Positions 25,227-34,126 of a stretch of DNA of 64,000 nt are shown here, one piece after another. A program made the position numbers and the translations under genes. Numbering within the stretch: the stretch's first letter is position 1; every line of letters begins with the position of its first letter. The stretch is from assembly GCA_902618855.1 (NCBI GenBank), contig CACNCD010000002.1, positions 62,001 through 126,000 on the forward strand. The letters run 5' to 3'. This stretch comes from an uncultured Pelagibacteraceae bacterium (lineage in GTDB: Bacteria; Pseudomonadota; Alphaproteobacteria; Pelagibacterales; Pelagibacteraceae). The notes beneath the pieces are model-generated. The model made no database searches and had not been told where the DNA came from. It was given only the letters and a program-made list of their open reading frames with translations.

Positions 25227-26993
25227 TTAATTAAATTTAAAATCCATTATATATTTACTGCCTGTTGTTGCAGATAAATAATGGCTTTCTACTCTAGGTA
25301 AAACTCTATTGAAATAGAAATTTGCTGTTTGTATTTTATCCTCATAAAAGTTTTTATTATTCGAATAGTCTTTATAACTCACTTCTAAAACCTTTAACCA
25401 CGAATAACCAATTGCAACATAGCCAAGAACTCTCAAATAATCATTTGAGGCAGCATTTGCATCATCTTTTGAGGTTTTTATTTTATCTTTCATCCAACTT
25501 GAAAATTTGCTTAATTTATCAATATAAATTTCTAACTTAGCAACAAAAGAGCTTAAGTCTTTATTATTTTTATTTAAGTCACCTTTAATCATACTAATAT
25601 ACTTATCAATTATATCTCCGTTTTGATTAACTAGTTTTCTGAATACTAAATCTATTGCTTGAACGGAGTTTGTTCCTTCGTATATGGGAGTTATTCTATT
25701 ATCCCTGTATAATTGTTCAATACCTTGATCTTTAGTGTATCCATACCCTCCGTATATTTGCATTGCATCACTTGTAATTTCCATCCCTAAATCAGAAAAT
25801 AATGATTTAACAACAGGAGTCATTAATGAAACCATATCTGTGGCGTCTTGTTTTATTTTCTGGTCGCTATGGTTTAAACTCACTTCTGTTTGTTGTGATA
25901 ACCAAAAGCACAGAGCCCTCTCTCCCTCAATTATAGATTTCATATTTAATAAAGTTTTCCTTATATCTGCATGCTCAATAATTAAGTCTGCGTTTCCATT
26001 TGGTGACTGATTTTTTGTACTTTTTCCTTGCTTTCTCTCTTTTGCATAGATCAATGAGTTTTGATACGCAATTTCAGAAATACCTAGGCCTTGGATTCCA
26101 ACCACAATTCTCTCTAAATTCATCATTGTAAACATTTGACTCAATCCTTTATTTTTAGGACCAATCATATATCCCGTTGCCTCATCAAAGTTTAAAACAC
26201 ATGTTGCTGAACCTTTAATTCCCATTTTAGTTTCTATTGAACCAGTCGATATTCCATTTCTAGTACCGATCGATCCATCCTCTTTGACAATAAATTTTGG
26301 AACTAAAAATAAACTGATTCCTTTAGTGCCCTTAGGTGAGTCTGATGCTCTTGCGATTACTAAATGAATAATATTTTCTGTTAAATCATGATCGCCTGAG
26401 GTAATAAATATTTTTTGACCAGTAATTTTATATGTTCCATCTGATTGCTCTACTGCTTTTGTCTTAAGCAAACCTAAGTCTGTTCCACATACTGGTTCAG
26501 TTAAACACATTGTCCCACTCCATTTACCTTCAACCATTTTTGGAAGATATTTATTTTTAATTTCATCTGTAGCATGGTGATTTATACAATTATAAGCGCC
26601 AAGCGTTAGTTCACTATAGAGCTTAAATGCTAAGCTGGCTGATGACAGCATTTCATCAAAAAATGCACTCACAGTTTTTGGCATACCTTGTCCACCATAT
26701 TTTGGATCACAAGATAATGATGTCCATCCATCTTCAATAAATTTTTTATATGCCTCTTTATAACCAGGGGGCGTCCTTACAACACCATTTTCTAATACTG
26801 TTGGATTTTCATCTCCAGCTTTTGCAAGAGGTAAAATTAAATTTTGATTAATTTTTGCTGCCTCCTCTAAAATATTTTTTACAAGATCAGTTGTGACTTC
26901 TTTATATTTATCAATCTCATTATAATTTTTGTTATCTCTAAGCTTTTCATATAAAAAAAGCATATCTTCAACAGGTGCATTATAAGTTGGCAT
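25227..26993 (-). CDS. dmdC: Methylmercaptopropionyl-CoA dehydrogenase-like protein (DmdC)
   Basis: FAD-dependent acyl-CoA dehydrogenase of 588 residues. It has an extended N-terminus (MPTYNAPVEDMLFLYEKL) and a C-terminal extension beyond the usual 380 to 400 residues, the architecture of DmdC. Visible motifs are MCLTEPVCGTDLGLLKT (FAD/substrate), KIFITSGDHDLTENIIHLVIAR in part, and YGGYGYTKDQGIEQLYRDNR with IYEGTNSVQAIDL. DmdC forms methylthioacryloyl-CoA; the next enzyme (DmdD, or AcuH in other bacteria) is not in the window. Context with dmdB and dmdA supports the role. It lies 5 bp upstream of dmdB and 25 bp after leuB. Confidence 0.86.
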   Translation of the reverse strand: MPTYNAPVEDMLFLYEKLRDNKNYNEIDKYKEVTTDLVKNILEEAAKINQNLILPLAKAGDENPTVLENGVVRTPPGYKEAYKKFIEDGWTSLSCDPKYGGQGMPKTVSAFFDEMLSSASLAFKLYSELTLGAYNCINHHATDEIKNKYLPKMVEGKWSGTMCLTEPVCGTDLGLLKTKAVEQSDGTYKITGQKIFITSGDHDLTENIIHLVIARASDSPKGTKGISLFLVPKFIVKEDGSIGTRNGISTGSIETKMGIKGSATCVLNFDEATGYMIGPKNKGLSQMFTMMNLERIVVGIQGLGISEIAYQNSLIYAKERKQGKSTKNQSPNGNADLIIEHADIRKTLLNMKSIIEGERALCFWLSQQTEVSLNHSDQKIKQDATDMVSLMTPVVKSLFSDLGMEITSDAMQIYGGYGYTKDQGIEQLYRDNRITPIYEGTNSVQAIDLVFRKLVNQNGDIIDKYISMIKGDLNKNNKDLSSFVAKLEIYIDKLSKFSSWMKDKIKTSKDDANAASNDYLRVLGYVAIGYSWLKVLEVSYKDYSNNKNFYEDKIQTANFYFNRVLPRVESHYLSATTGSKYIMDFKFN

Positions 26994-27018
26994 AATCTTA
27001 TTTTAATTAAAATACAAA

Positions 27019-28125
27019 TTATTTCAATTTTGAAATAATCGCATCCCCCATTTGAACAGTGGATACTTCTTTTTTTCCCTTTGCAACTATATCTTTTGTT
27101 CTTAAACCGTCATTAAGCACATCTTGGACCGCTTTTTCCAAATTATCTGCCTCTTTATCCAAATTTAAAGAATATCTTAATGCCATTGCAAAACTTAAAA
27201 TTGTTGCAATTGGATTTGCCAATCCTTTTCCGGCTATATCTGGAGCTGAACCATGTATTGGTTCATACATGGCTCTCATTTCACCATCTTTATTTTTTGC
27301 ACCAAGAGATGCTGATGGTAAAAGTCCTAATGAGCCTGTTAACATTGATGCTTGGTCAGAAAGCATATCTCCGAAGAGATTATCAGTTACTATGACATCA
27401 AATTGTTTTGGATTTCTTAATAATTGCATAGAACAGTTATCTGCTAACATATGATTTAGTTCTACTTCTTTGTATTCTGAATCATGTAAAGTTTGAACCT
27501 CTTCTTTCCAAAGTTGTCCTGCCTCCATAACATTAGATTTCTCACACGAAGTAACTCTATTAGATCTTTTTTTAGCTAAATCAAAAGCGACCCTTGCTAC
27601 TCTAATAATTTCACTGCTAGTGTAAGTATGAGTATTAATACCTTTTCTTTCTCCATTATCTATAGGTTTAATCCCTCTAGGTTCTCCAAAATATATTCCT
27701 CCTGTTAATTCTCTTACAATCATAATATCTAAGCCAGAGACAATTTCAGGTTTAAGAGTAGATGCATCAACCAATTGTTTAAAACATATTGCAGGTCTTA
27801 AGTTTGCAAATAATTTCAACTCTTTTCTTAATTTCAATAATGCTCTCTCGGGTTTTTTTGAAAATTCTAGATTATCCCATTTAGGTCCACCTACTGCTCC
27901 TAACATGACAACTTCACTCTCAAGGGCTTTGTAAAACACCTCATCAGTTATTGGAGTTCCATGTTTGTCGTATGAAGCTCCTCCTGCTAAATCTTCATCA
28001 ATTTCAAAATCTAGAGACTTTTTTGAGTTAAGCCATTTGATAACTTTTTTAACCTCGTTTATTACCTCAGGACCAATACCGTCCCCAGGTAGAAGTAAAA
28101 TTTTTCTTTTTTTTACTTTAATCAT
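27019..28125 (-). CDS. leuB: 3-isopropylmalate dehydrogenase
   Basis: Oxidative decarboxylation of 3-isopropylmalate in leucine synthesis. The 368-residue protein has [14 protein letters not shown], the substrate-binding [14 protein letters not shown] segment and [20 protein letters not shown], quoted in part, with the metal-binding Asp residues, plus [14 protein letters not shown]. It is third in leuC-leuD-leuB, overlapping leuD by 8 bp. Confidence 0.97.
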   Translation of the reverse strand: MIKVKKRKILLLPGDGIGPEVINEVKKVIKWLNSKKSLDFEIDEDLAGGASYDKHGTPITDEVFYKALESEVVMLGAVGGPKWDNLEFSKKPERALLKLRKELKLFANLRPAICFKQLVDASTLKPEIVSGLDIMIVRELTGGIYFGEPRGIKPIDNGERKGINTHTYTSSEIIRVARVAFDLAKKRSNRVTSCEKSNVMEAGQLWKEEVQTLHDSEYKEVELNHMLADNCSMQLLRNPKQFDVIVTDNLFGDMLSDQASMLTGSLGLLPSASLGAKNKDGEMRAMYEPIHGSAPDIAGKGLANPIATILSFAMALRYSLNLDKEADNLEKAVQDVLNDGLRTKDIVAKGKKEVSTVQMGDAIISKLK

Positions 28126-28723
28126 TAAATATCCAGGGCCTTTGATTTTTAACTTTATTTTCGAAGGATTTTATTTTATCAGATTTTTCAAGAGATAAGG
28201 CAATGTCATCTAAACCCTCTAGTAAACATTTTTTTTTAAATGGGTCTATCTCAAATGAAATTTCGTTGTTTCCATATATAATTTTTTGATCTGCTAAGTT
28301 GACTGAAATCTCCTCTTTTCTATTTGAGTATTCTGATATTTCCTTAATTTTATCCTCATTTAAAACAATCGGTAAAATTCCATTTTTAAAACAGTTATTA
28401 TAAAAAATATCAGCATAACTCGAACTAATAATACAAGTAATTCCAAAGTCTAATAGTGCCCAAGGTGCGTGTTCCCTAGAAGAACCACACCCAAAGTTTT
28501 TTCCTGTGATTAATATGTTGGAATTACAAAATGGTTTTTTGTTTAAGATAAAGTCTGAAATTTCTTTTCCTTTTTCATCATATCTTAGTTCAAAAAAAAG
28601 ATTTTTTCCTAAACCTGTTCTTTTAATCGTTTTTAAAAACTGTTTTGGTATAATCATATCTGTATCTATATTTACAATTGGTAAATATGTTGGGATACTT
28701 TTAAGAGAAATAAATTTTTGCAT
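28118..28723 (-). CDS. leuD: 3-isopropylmalate dehydratase small subunit
   Basis: Small (swivelling-domain) subunit of isopropylmalate isomerase, 201 residues. The family motifs [16 protein letters not shown] and [17 protein letters not shown] are clear. It abuts leuC at one end and overlaps leuB by 8 bp at the other, forming a coupled leuCDB unit. Confidence 0.97.
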   Translation of the reverse strand: MQKFISLKSIPTYLPIVNIDTDMIIPKQFLKTIKRTGLGKNLFFELRYDEKGKEISDFILNKKPFCNSNILITGKNFGCGSSREHAPWALLDFGITCIISSSYADIFYNNCFKNGILPIVLNEDKIKEISEYSNRKEEISVNLADQKIIYGNNEISFEIDPFKKKCLLEGLDDIALSLEKSDKIKSFENKVKNQRPWIFND

Positions 28724-30127
28724 TTAATTTTGATACTTTCTAACGTCGTCTAAATTACCAGCTATCGCTGCAGCTGCAGCCATGCCTGGACTTACTAAAT
28801 GTGTTCTACCGCCTCTGCCTTGTCTTCCTTCAAAATTTCTATTAGAAGTAGATGCACATCTTTCTTCAGGCTTTAATTTATCTGCATTCATTGCTAAACA
28901 CATAGAACAACCAGGCTCTCTCCATTCAAAACCTGATTTTATAAAAATTTTATCTAAACCCTCTTGCTCTGCTTGTTGCTTAACTAAACCTGACCCTGGG
29001 ACTACCATTGCATGAACGTGAGAAGCTTTTTTTTTATTTTTTAATATTTTTGCAGCTTCTCTTAAATCTTCAATTCTTCCATTTGTACAACTTCCAATAA
29101 AAACTTTATCAATTTTAATGTCCTTTGCTAGCGTATCTGGCTTCAAACCCATATACTTTAAAGATCTTTCAATTGAACTTTTCTTATCAAGATCTTTTTC
29201 TGTATTTGGATTTGGTACCTTTCCTTCAATTGTTATAACATCTTGAGGAGAGGTGCCCCAAGTAACCATTGGAATAATTTCTTCTGCAGTTAGACTTACT
29301 TCTTTGTCAAAGTGAGAACCATTATCTGAATTTAAATTACTCCAAACTTCAACTGCTTTATCCCAAGTTTCGCCTTTAGGCGACATTGGTCTCCCTTTTA
29401 AATAATTAAATATTTTTTCATCTGGTTCTATTAACCCAGCTCGTGCTCCTCCTTCGATCGTCATATTACAAATAGTCATTCTTTGCTCTACACTTAAAGA
29501 CCTAATCAAATCTCCCGCATATTCTATTACACAACCTGTTCCACCAGCTGTACCTATTTTTCCAATGATTTGTAAAATAACATCTTTTGATGTTACTCCT
29601 AATGGAAGTTTTCCATTAACATTTATTCTAAAATTTTTTGCTTTTTTCTGAACTAATGTTTGTGTTGCAAGAACATGTTCCACTTCTGAAGTTCCAATTC
29701 CAAAAGCTAGCGAACCGAATGCACCATGAGTGGCTGTATGACTATCTCCACAAACTATTACTGTTCCTGGTTGTGTAAATCCTTGCTCTGGACCTGTTAC
29801 GTGTACTATTCCTTGCCTCTTATCATTCATTCCAAAAAGCTTTATTCCAAATTCCTTACAATTTGCCTCTAAAGTTTCTACTTGAATTTTAGATTCTTGA
29901 TCAGATATTCCTTTTGATCTATCTGTAGTTGGTACATTGTGATCTGCTACGGCTAAAGTTAGAGATGGTTGTCTCACTTTTCTATTTGAGCTTCTTAAGC
30001 CCTCAAAAGCTTGTGGACTTGTTACCTCATGAATTAAATGTCTATCAACAAATAATAATGCGGTACCGTCATCTTGTTCATGAACTAAATGATCATTCCA
30101 AATTTTATCGTAAAGTGTGTGCGGCAT
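28724..30127 (-). CDS. leuC: 3-isopropylmalate dehydratase large subunit
   Basis: [4Fe-4S] aconitase-family enzyme isomerising 2- to 3-isopropylmalate. The 467-residue protein shows the Fe-S ligands in [12 protein letters not shown] and in [11 protein letters not shown], as well as [14 protein letters not shown]. It is first of leuCDB, 10 bp after rplS, so leucine genes may be read from the ribosomal-protein transcript; no separate promoter is visible in this gap. Confidence 0.97.
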   Translation of the reverse strand: MPHTLYDKIWNDHLVHEQDDGTALLFVDRHLIHEVTSPQAFEGLRSSNRKVRQPSLTLAVADHNVPTTDRSKGISDQESKIQVETLEANCKEFGIKLFGMNDKRQGIVHVTGPEQGFTQPGTVIVCGDSHTATHGAFGSLAFGIGTSEVEHVLATQTLVQKKAKNFRINVNGKLPLGVTSKDVILQIIGKIGTAGGTGCVIEYAGDLIRSLSVEQRMTICNMTIEGGARAGLIEPDEKIFNYLKGRPMSPKGETWDKAVEVWSNLNSDNGSHFDKEVSLTAEEIIPMVTWGTSPQDVITIEGKVPNPNTEKDLDKKSSIERSLKYMGLKPDTLAKDIKIDKVFIGSCTNGRIEDLREAAKILKNKKKASHVHAMVVPGSGLVKQQAEQEGLDKIFIKSGFEWREPGCSMCLAMNADKLKPEERCASTSNRNFEGRQGRGGRTHLVSPGMAAAAAIAGNLDDVRKYQN

Positions 30128-30137
30128 TGAAAAAAAT

Positions 30138-30668
30138 TTATTTTTTTTCTTTTAAACTTTCTTCTTTATTTTCTGAAGTTTCCTCTTTAATTTTTTCTTG
30201 CTCATTCTCTTTTATATCATTTTTTACTTCAGTCTGCTGTAAATTTTCCTCAGTTGATGTTTCACTTTTAACATCAACTTCAATTCCTATATTTTTTCTA
30301 ATTTTTTCAGCTATTCTTGCAGATTTTCCGGTTCTGTCTCTTAAATAATATAATTTAGCTCTTCTTACATCTCCAGATCTTATAACTTTTATTGAGTCAA
30401 CTATAGGGCTGTACAAAGCAAAAGTTCGCTCAACACCTTCACCAAAAGAAATCTTTCTAACTGTAAATGATGAATTAATATCTCGACTTTTCTTAGCGAT
30501 ACACACTCCCTCAAAATATTGAATTCTATCTCTTTTTCCTTCAGTTATTCTAACTCCTACTTTGATAATATCTCCTGGAAAAAATTGAGGCAGTTTTTTT
30601 TCAGCCTGAATTTTTTTAACATTTGATCTATTAATTTCTTCAATTGTTTTCATTATAGCGTTTATCAA
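30138..30668 (-). CDS. rplS: 50S ribosomal protein L19 with acidic/basic C-terminal tail
   Basis: Ribosomal protein L19 at the 30S-50S interface. The core covers about residues 5-125 ([54 protein letters not shown], in part). It is followed by about 50 residues of Glu/Lys/Asn-rich sequence ending KEESLKEKK with no recognisable fold. The total of 176 residues is well above the usual 115 to 130. It lies 1 bp downstream of trmD and just ahead of leuC. Confidence 0.95.
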   Translation of the reverse strand: MINAIMKTIEEINRSNVKKIQAEKKLPQFFPGDIIKVGVRITEGKRDRIQYFEGVCIAKKSRDINSSFTVRKISFGEGVERTFALYSPIVDSIKVIRSGDVRRAKLYYLRDRTGKSARIAEKIRKNIGIEVDVKSETSTEENLQQTEVKNDIKENEQEKIKEETSENKEESLKEKK

Positions 30669-30669
30669 T

Positions 30670-31356
30670 TTAGTTCTTTTTATATTTTTCCCATAAATCT
30701 GGTCTACGGACGCGTGTTATAGCCTCAGATTGAGACAAACGCCAGTCTTTAATTTTAGCATGATCTCCAGATAATAATACATCTGGAACAGCTTTTTTCT
30801 CCCAAATCTGTGGTTTAGTATACTGGGGATATTCTAAAAGACCGTTTTCAAAGCTTTCATCTTCTTTCGATAGGTCATTTCCGAGTACTCCAGGTATCAA
30901 TCTTAAAATAGAGTCGATTATCACAAAAGCAGCTGACTCACCCCCAGATAAAATAAAATCTCCAATGCTTATTTCCTCAATATTTCTTGTTGATAAAATT
31001 CTTTCGTCTACCCCCTCAAAATTTCCACATATTAAATTAATTGATTTCTCTTTAGCAAGTTCTTTTGCAAATTTTTGGTCAAATTTTTTACCCTTTGGAG
31101 ATAAATAAAAAATTCTACTTTTGTCTTTCAAATTATTATCAATAGACTTTGCTAAAATATCTGCTTTTAAAAGCATTCCAGCTCCTCCACCAAAAGGTGC
31201 GTCATCAACCGTTTTGTGTTTGTCCTCAGCAGAATCTCTTATATTTACAACTTTTAAATTCCATTTTTTCTTTTCTAAAGCTTTTCCATAAAGTCCTTTT
31301 GATAATGGACCAGGGAAAGTTTCAGGGTAAAGAGTAAATACTTGTGCTTGCCACAT
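30670..31356 (-). CDS. trmD: tRNA (guanine37-N1)-methyltransferase
   Basis: SAM-dependent SPOUT methyltransferase that methylates G37 of tRNAs, preventing frameshifting. The 228-residue protein has [16 protein letters not shown], the trefoil-knot SAM site [14 protein letters not shown] and the C-terminal RRPDLWEKY. It lies 3 bp downstream of rpsP. In most bacteria rimM separates these two genes; here it does not. Confidence 0.96.
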   Translation of the reverse strand: MWQAQVFTLYPETFPGPLSKGLYGKALEKKKWNLKVVNIRDSAEDKHKTVDDAPFGGGAGMLLKADILAKSIDNNLKDKSRIFYLSPKGKKFDQKFAKELAKEKSINLICGNFEGVDERILSTRNIEEISIGDFILSGGESAAFVIIDSILRLIPGVLGNDLSKEDESFENGLLEYPQYTKPQIWEKKAVPDVLLSGDHAKIKDWRLSQSEAITRVRRPDLWEKYKKN

Positions 31357-31359
31357 AAA

Positions 31360-31776
31360 TTATTTTTTTTCTTCCTTAGGTGCTTCTGCTTTTTTAGCTT
31401 CTTCCTTAGGTGCTTCTGCTTTTTTAGCTTCTTCCTTAGGTGCTTCACCTGAAGCAGCTTTTTCATCTTTTTTCTTTCTATCCTTTTTAGGTATAGCTTT
31501 TTGTGGATTATTACCTTTAGCCGGCATTGGCATTAATTGATTTTCTCCAAGAATTCTAGCAACTCTAATTGTTGGCTGCGCTCCTTGTCCTAACCAATAT
31601 TTAATTCTATCTGTTTCTAAACCAACCCTTTCTTTTTTATCTTTTGGTAATAAAGGATTAAAAAAACCAAGTTTTTCAATAAATCTTCCATCTCTTGAAA
31701 ATCTACTATCCGCAACAACTATTTTATATACTGGTCTCTTTTTTGTTCCACCCATTGATAATCTTAACTTTAACAT
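31360..31776 (-). CDS. rpsP: 30S ribosomal protein S16 with repeat-containing tail
   Basis: Ribosomal protein S16, needed for 30S assembly. The core (about 1-80) starts [25 protein letters not shown] (in part) and includes [10 protein letters not shown] and WLGQGAQPT. The remaining 55 or so residues are low-complexity, with the decapeptide [10 protein letters not shown] repeated about 2.5 times and encoded by an exact 30-bp DNA repeat. At 138 residues it is far longer than the usual 80 to 100. It sits 13 bp after ffh and 3 bp before trmD. Confidence 0.96.
   Translation of the reverse strand: MLKLRLSMGGTKKRPVYKIVVADSRFSRDGRFIEKLGFFNPLLPKDKKERVGLETDRIKYWLGQGAQPTIRVARILGENQLMPMPAKGNNPQKAIPKKDRKKKDEKAASGEAPKEEAKKAEAPKEEAKKAEAPKEEKK
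31371..31446 (-). repeat. 30-bp tandem repeat in rpsP tail, about 2.5 copies
   Basis: Copies begin at 31371, 31401 and 31431 (last one partial, 16 bp). On the + strand each starts CTTCCTTAGGTGCTTC and the two complete copies are identical. The unit is a multiple of three and encodes [10 protein letters not shown], so copy number can change without a frameshift. Identity at synonymous sites suggests recent duplication or ongoing slippage. Confidence 0.95.
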
Positions 31777-31789
31777 TTTTTACCTTTCA

Positions 31790-33148
31790 TTATTTTAATT
31801 GATTAAAAAGCTCTGGCGGTATTCCTTTGTCAGTCATACCTTTCAGATTTCCTTTTGACATCTTTTTCATCATTTCAGACATCATTTTAAATTGCTTAAG
31901 CAATTTATTGATAGTGGCTGCATCAGTTCCAGAGCCATTAGCAATTCTTTTTTTTCGAGATCCATTAATTATTTTTGGATCTTCTCTTTCTTTTTTAGTC
32001 ATAGATAATATTATTGCTTCATTTTTTGTTATAATTTTTTCATCAACTCCTGCAGCGTCCATTTGAGATTTAATTTTAGAAACACCAGGTAAAAAAGACA
32101 TAACACCTTCTATTCCTCCCATTTTTTTCATTTGCCTTAGTTGAGTTAAATAATCTTCCATTGAAAATTGTCCTTTTTTTAAATTTTCCTCAGCTTTTTT
32201 AATATTTTCTTCTCCAAGATCCTGGGCTGCTTTTTCTACTAAAGAAACAACATCGCCCATACCTAAAATTCTGTTTGCAATACGATCTGGATGAAATACC
32301 TCAATATTATCTATTTTTTCTCCTACCCCTAAAAACTTTATCGGCACCTGTGATACATATTTCATGCTAACAGCTGCTCCGCCTCTCGCGTCACCATCCG
32401 CTCTAGTTAGAATTATTCCAGTTAAATTTACAGTATTTTTAAATTCTTTCGCTACTTCAGCGGCTACTTGACCGGTGAGAGAATCTGCTACAAGAAATGT
32501 TTCTGATGGTTTAATTATATTTTCTATTTGTTTTATTTCACTCATCATTTGAAGATCAATTTGTGTTCTGCCCGCTGTATCGAATAAAATTATTTCTGAT
32601 CCATTTAAATTAGCAGCGCTCATTGCTCGTCTACATATATCTGCAGGTAATTGTCCTTCAATGACTGGTAGTGTTAATATATTATTTTGTTCACCTAGAG
32701 ATTTTAATTGTTCTTGTGCAGCTGGCCTATAAACATCCAGGCTGACCATCATAATTTTTTTTTTTTTATTAATTTCTAAAAATTTAGCTAGTTTAGCTGT
32801 AGTAGTTGTTTTTCCTGAACCCTGAAGTCCCACTAACATCATCGGAACTGGAGGAACAGCATTTAAGTTTATTTCTTCATTTTTTTCACCTAACAACTTA
32901 ACTAGGGCGTCATAAACTATTTTGATGACCATTTGGCCAGGTGAGGTAGATCTAATGATTTCTTGACCTAGCGCTTTTGGTTTAACATTCTCTATGAAAT
33001 TTTTCGCAACATCTAGAGATACATCTGCTTCTAATAAGGCTTGTCTAATACCTCTCATACCTTCATCAACTTGCTTTTCATCAAGTGAAGGTGCTTTTTT
33101 TAGAGAAGAAAAAACTTCTTCAAATTTATTTGTCAAATTTTCAAACAT
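31790..33148 (-). CDS. ffh: Signal recognition particle protein Ffh
   Basis: GTPase that binds SRP RNA and signal sequences for co-translational membrane targeting. The 452-residue protein has the N domain (about 1-90), the G domain with P-loop GLQGSGKTTTT (from residue 107), DTAGRTQ and TRADGDARGG, then a Met-rich M domain (QFKMMSEMMKKMSKGNLKGM, in part) that binds RNA and signal peptide. It heads the ffh-rpsP-trmD-rplS cluster and is divergent from dapF. Its start is preceded by a structured leader, and the only Shine-Dalgarno-like element (GGA of CTGGATGAAATT) lies just after that structure. Confidence 0.97.
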   Translation of the reverse strand: MFENLTNKFEEVFSSLKKAPSLDEKQVDEGMRGIRQALLEADVSLDVAKNFIENVKPKALGQEIIRSTSPGQMVIKIVYDALVKLLGEKNEEINLNAVPPVPMMLVGLQGSGKTTTTAKLAKFLEINKKKKIMMVSLDVYRPAAQEQLKSLGEQNNILTLPVIEGQLPADICRRAMSAANLNGSEIILFDTAGRTQIDLQMMSEIKQIENIIKPSETFLVADSLTGQVAAEVAKEFKNTVNLTGIILTRADGDARGGAAVSMKYVSQVPIKFLGVGEKIDNIEVFHPDRIANRILGMGDVVSLVEKAAQDLGEENIKKAEENLKKGQFSMEDYLTQLRQMKKMGGIEGVMSFLPGVSKIKSQMDAAGVDEKIITKNEAIILSMTKKEREDPKIINGSRKKRIANGSGTDAATINKLLKQFKMMSEMMKKMSKGNLKGMTDKGIPPELFNQLK

Positions 33149-33162
33149 AATTTCATCCAGCA

Positions 33163-33258
33163 GCTATCGCACCAGTGGGCGAACCCTCGCTGACTGGTGT
33201 CGATCTCTTTGTTTCCAAAGACACCGCAAAATGCTGTATTTGCGGAAATTGCGATAAC
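33163..33258 (-). promoter_or_regulatory. Structured ffh leader RNA (three hairpins closed by an outer stem)
   Basis: Read as - strand RNA, the outer stem pairs 33250-33256 with 33165-33171 (UAUCGCA with UGCGAUA, orientation aside). It encloses three hairpins. Stem A is 33239-33245 with 33224-33230 (CCGCAAA/TTTGCGG, 8-nt loop). Stem B is 33216-33221 with 33206-33211, closing a GAAA tetraloop. Stem C is 33193-33199 with 33170-33176, with an inner GCGA/TCGC stem. The segment is much GC-richer than its surroundings and ends about 15 nt before the ffh ATG. Comparative work on Candidatus Pelagibacter ubique reported a candidate cis-regulatory RNA upstream of ffh; I believe this is that element. 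It does not look like SRP 4.5S RNA itself. Ligand or regulator is unknown. Confidence 0.8.
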
Positions 33259-33259
33259 C

Positions 33260-33265
33260 TATAAT
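33260..33265 (+). promoter_or_regulatory. Candidate -10 element for dapF
   Basis: A perfect TATAAT lies about 43 bp upstream of the dapF start. No good -35 is found 16 to 18 bp upstream, where the DNA belongs to the ffh leader. The opposite strand reads TATTAT at 33261-33266, which could be the ffh -10 and would place the ffh transcript start near 33254, right at the outer stem of the leader. Overlapping divergent promoters are therefore plausible but unproven. Confidence 0.4.
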
Positions 33266-33307
33266 AGAGGTTCAAAATGTCAATAAATAAGATAAATATA
33301 AAAATAT

Positions 33308-34126
33308 ATGGAATTTAAAGCTTTTAAAATGGATGGTTTAGGTAATGATTTCGTTATCATTGATAGAAGAAAAAATCCAATTTCTATTGTTAAAGAAAAA
33401 ATCGTTGAATTAGGAAAAAGAGACAATATTGGTTTTGACCAATTAATATTTCTTGATGAAATAAATCCTCAAGCTCCAAATGATATTCCCATTACAATAT
33501 TTAATTCTGATGGTGAAGAAGTTGAGGCTTGCGGTAATGGAAGTAGATGCGTTGCAAAGCTTATATGTGATGAAAAAAAAATTGAACATACTGCAGTATT
33601 AGCTGGTGATAGAGTTTTAAAGGCTCAAAAAATTTCTGAAAATAGTATTAGAATTGTAATGGGTGATCCTATTTTTAGCTGGCAAAAAATTCCTTTATCA
33701 AAAAATATAGATTGTAAAAATATAAACTTAAAAATTGGAAATGAAGAATTAAAAGATGGTTATGCACTAAATGTTGGAAATCCGCATATAGTTTTTTTTG
33801 TTGAGGATTGTTATAAATATAACCTAAAAAAAATTGGACCATTAATTGAAAACCACGAGTTATTCCCAGAAAAAATAAATGTTACATTTGCTCAAATAAA
33901 AGATGGTAGTAACATTTGGGTAAATGTTTGGGAACGTGGAGCTGGACAAACTAAAGCATGTGGAACAGCTGCCTGTGCAACAGGTGTTGTTGCTTTTGAA
34001 AAAAAAATTGCTGGTAACAATAACAATATTCATTTCAAAGAAGGTTTTTTAAATATTGAATATGATGGAATTATTTCTATGACAGGTCCAGTTTCAGATA
34101 TTAAAGAAATTAAAATAAAATTATAA
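33308..34126 (+). CDS. dapF: Diaminopimelate epimerase
   Basis: PLP-independent epimerase converting LL- to meso-diaminopimelate for peptidoglycan and lysine. The 272-residue protein has the two catalytic Cys motifs, VEACGNGSRCVA and TKACGTAACATG, and the start KAFKMDGLGNDFVIIDRR (in part). It overlaps the ftsY start by one base. In other alphaproteobacteria a mtaB/miaB-like gene often sits between dapF and ftsY; it is absent here. Confidence 0.97.
   Translation: MEFKAFKMDGLGNDFVIIDRRKNPISIVKEKIVELGKRDNIGFDQLIFLDEINPQAPNDIPITIFNSDGEEVEACGNGSRCVAKLICDEKKIEHTAVLAGDRVLKAQKISENSIRIVMGDPIFSWQKIPLSKNIDCKNINLKIGNEELKDGYALNVGNPHIVFFVEDCYKYNLKKIGPLIENHELFPEKINVTFAQIKDGSNIWVNVWERGAGQTKACGTAACATGVVAFEKKIAGNNNNIHFKEGFLNIEYDGIISMTGPVSDIKEIKIKL

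Noticed and set aside
31275-31466. 63-aa basic repeat [13 protein letters not shown] on the - strand
   Set aside because: It is the rpsP tail repeat read in another frame and overlaps trmD; a shadow of the 30-bp repeat.
33170-33199. tRNA or tmRNA fragment, because GGGTTCGCCC resembles a T-arm
   Set aside because: No acceptor stem with 3' CCA context, no D-arm and no anticodon arm can be drawn; the sequence is explained by the nested GCGA/TCGC stem.
33163-33258. SRP 4.5S RNA (ffs) gene next to ffh
   Set aside because: The conserved domain IV features of bacterial SRP RNA (GGAAG-type tetraloop with asymmetric loop) are not present; the folding fits a leader element instead.
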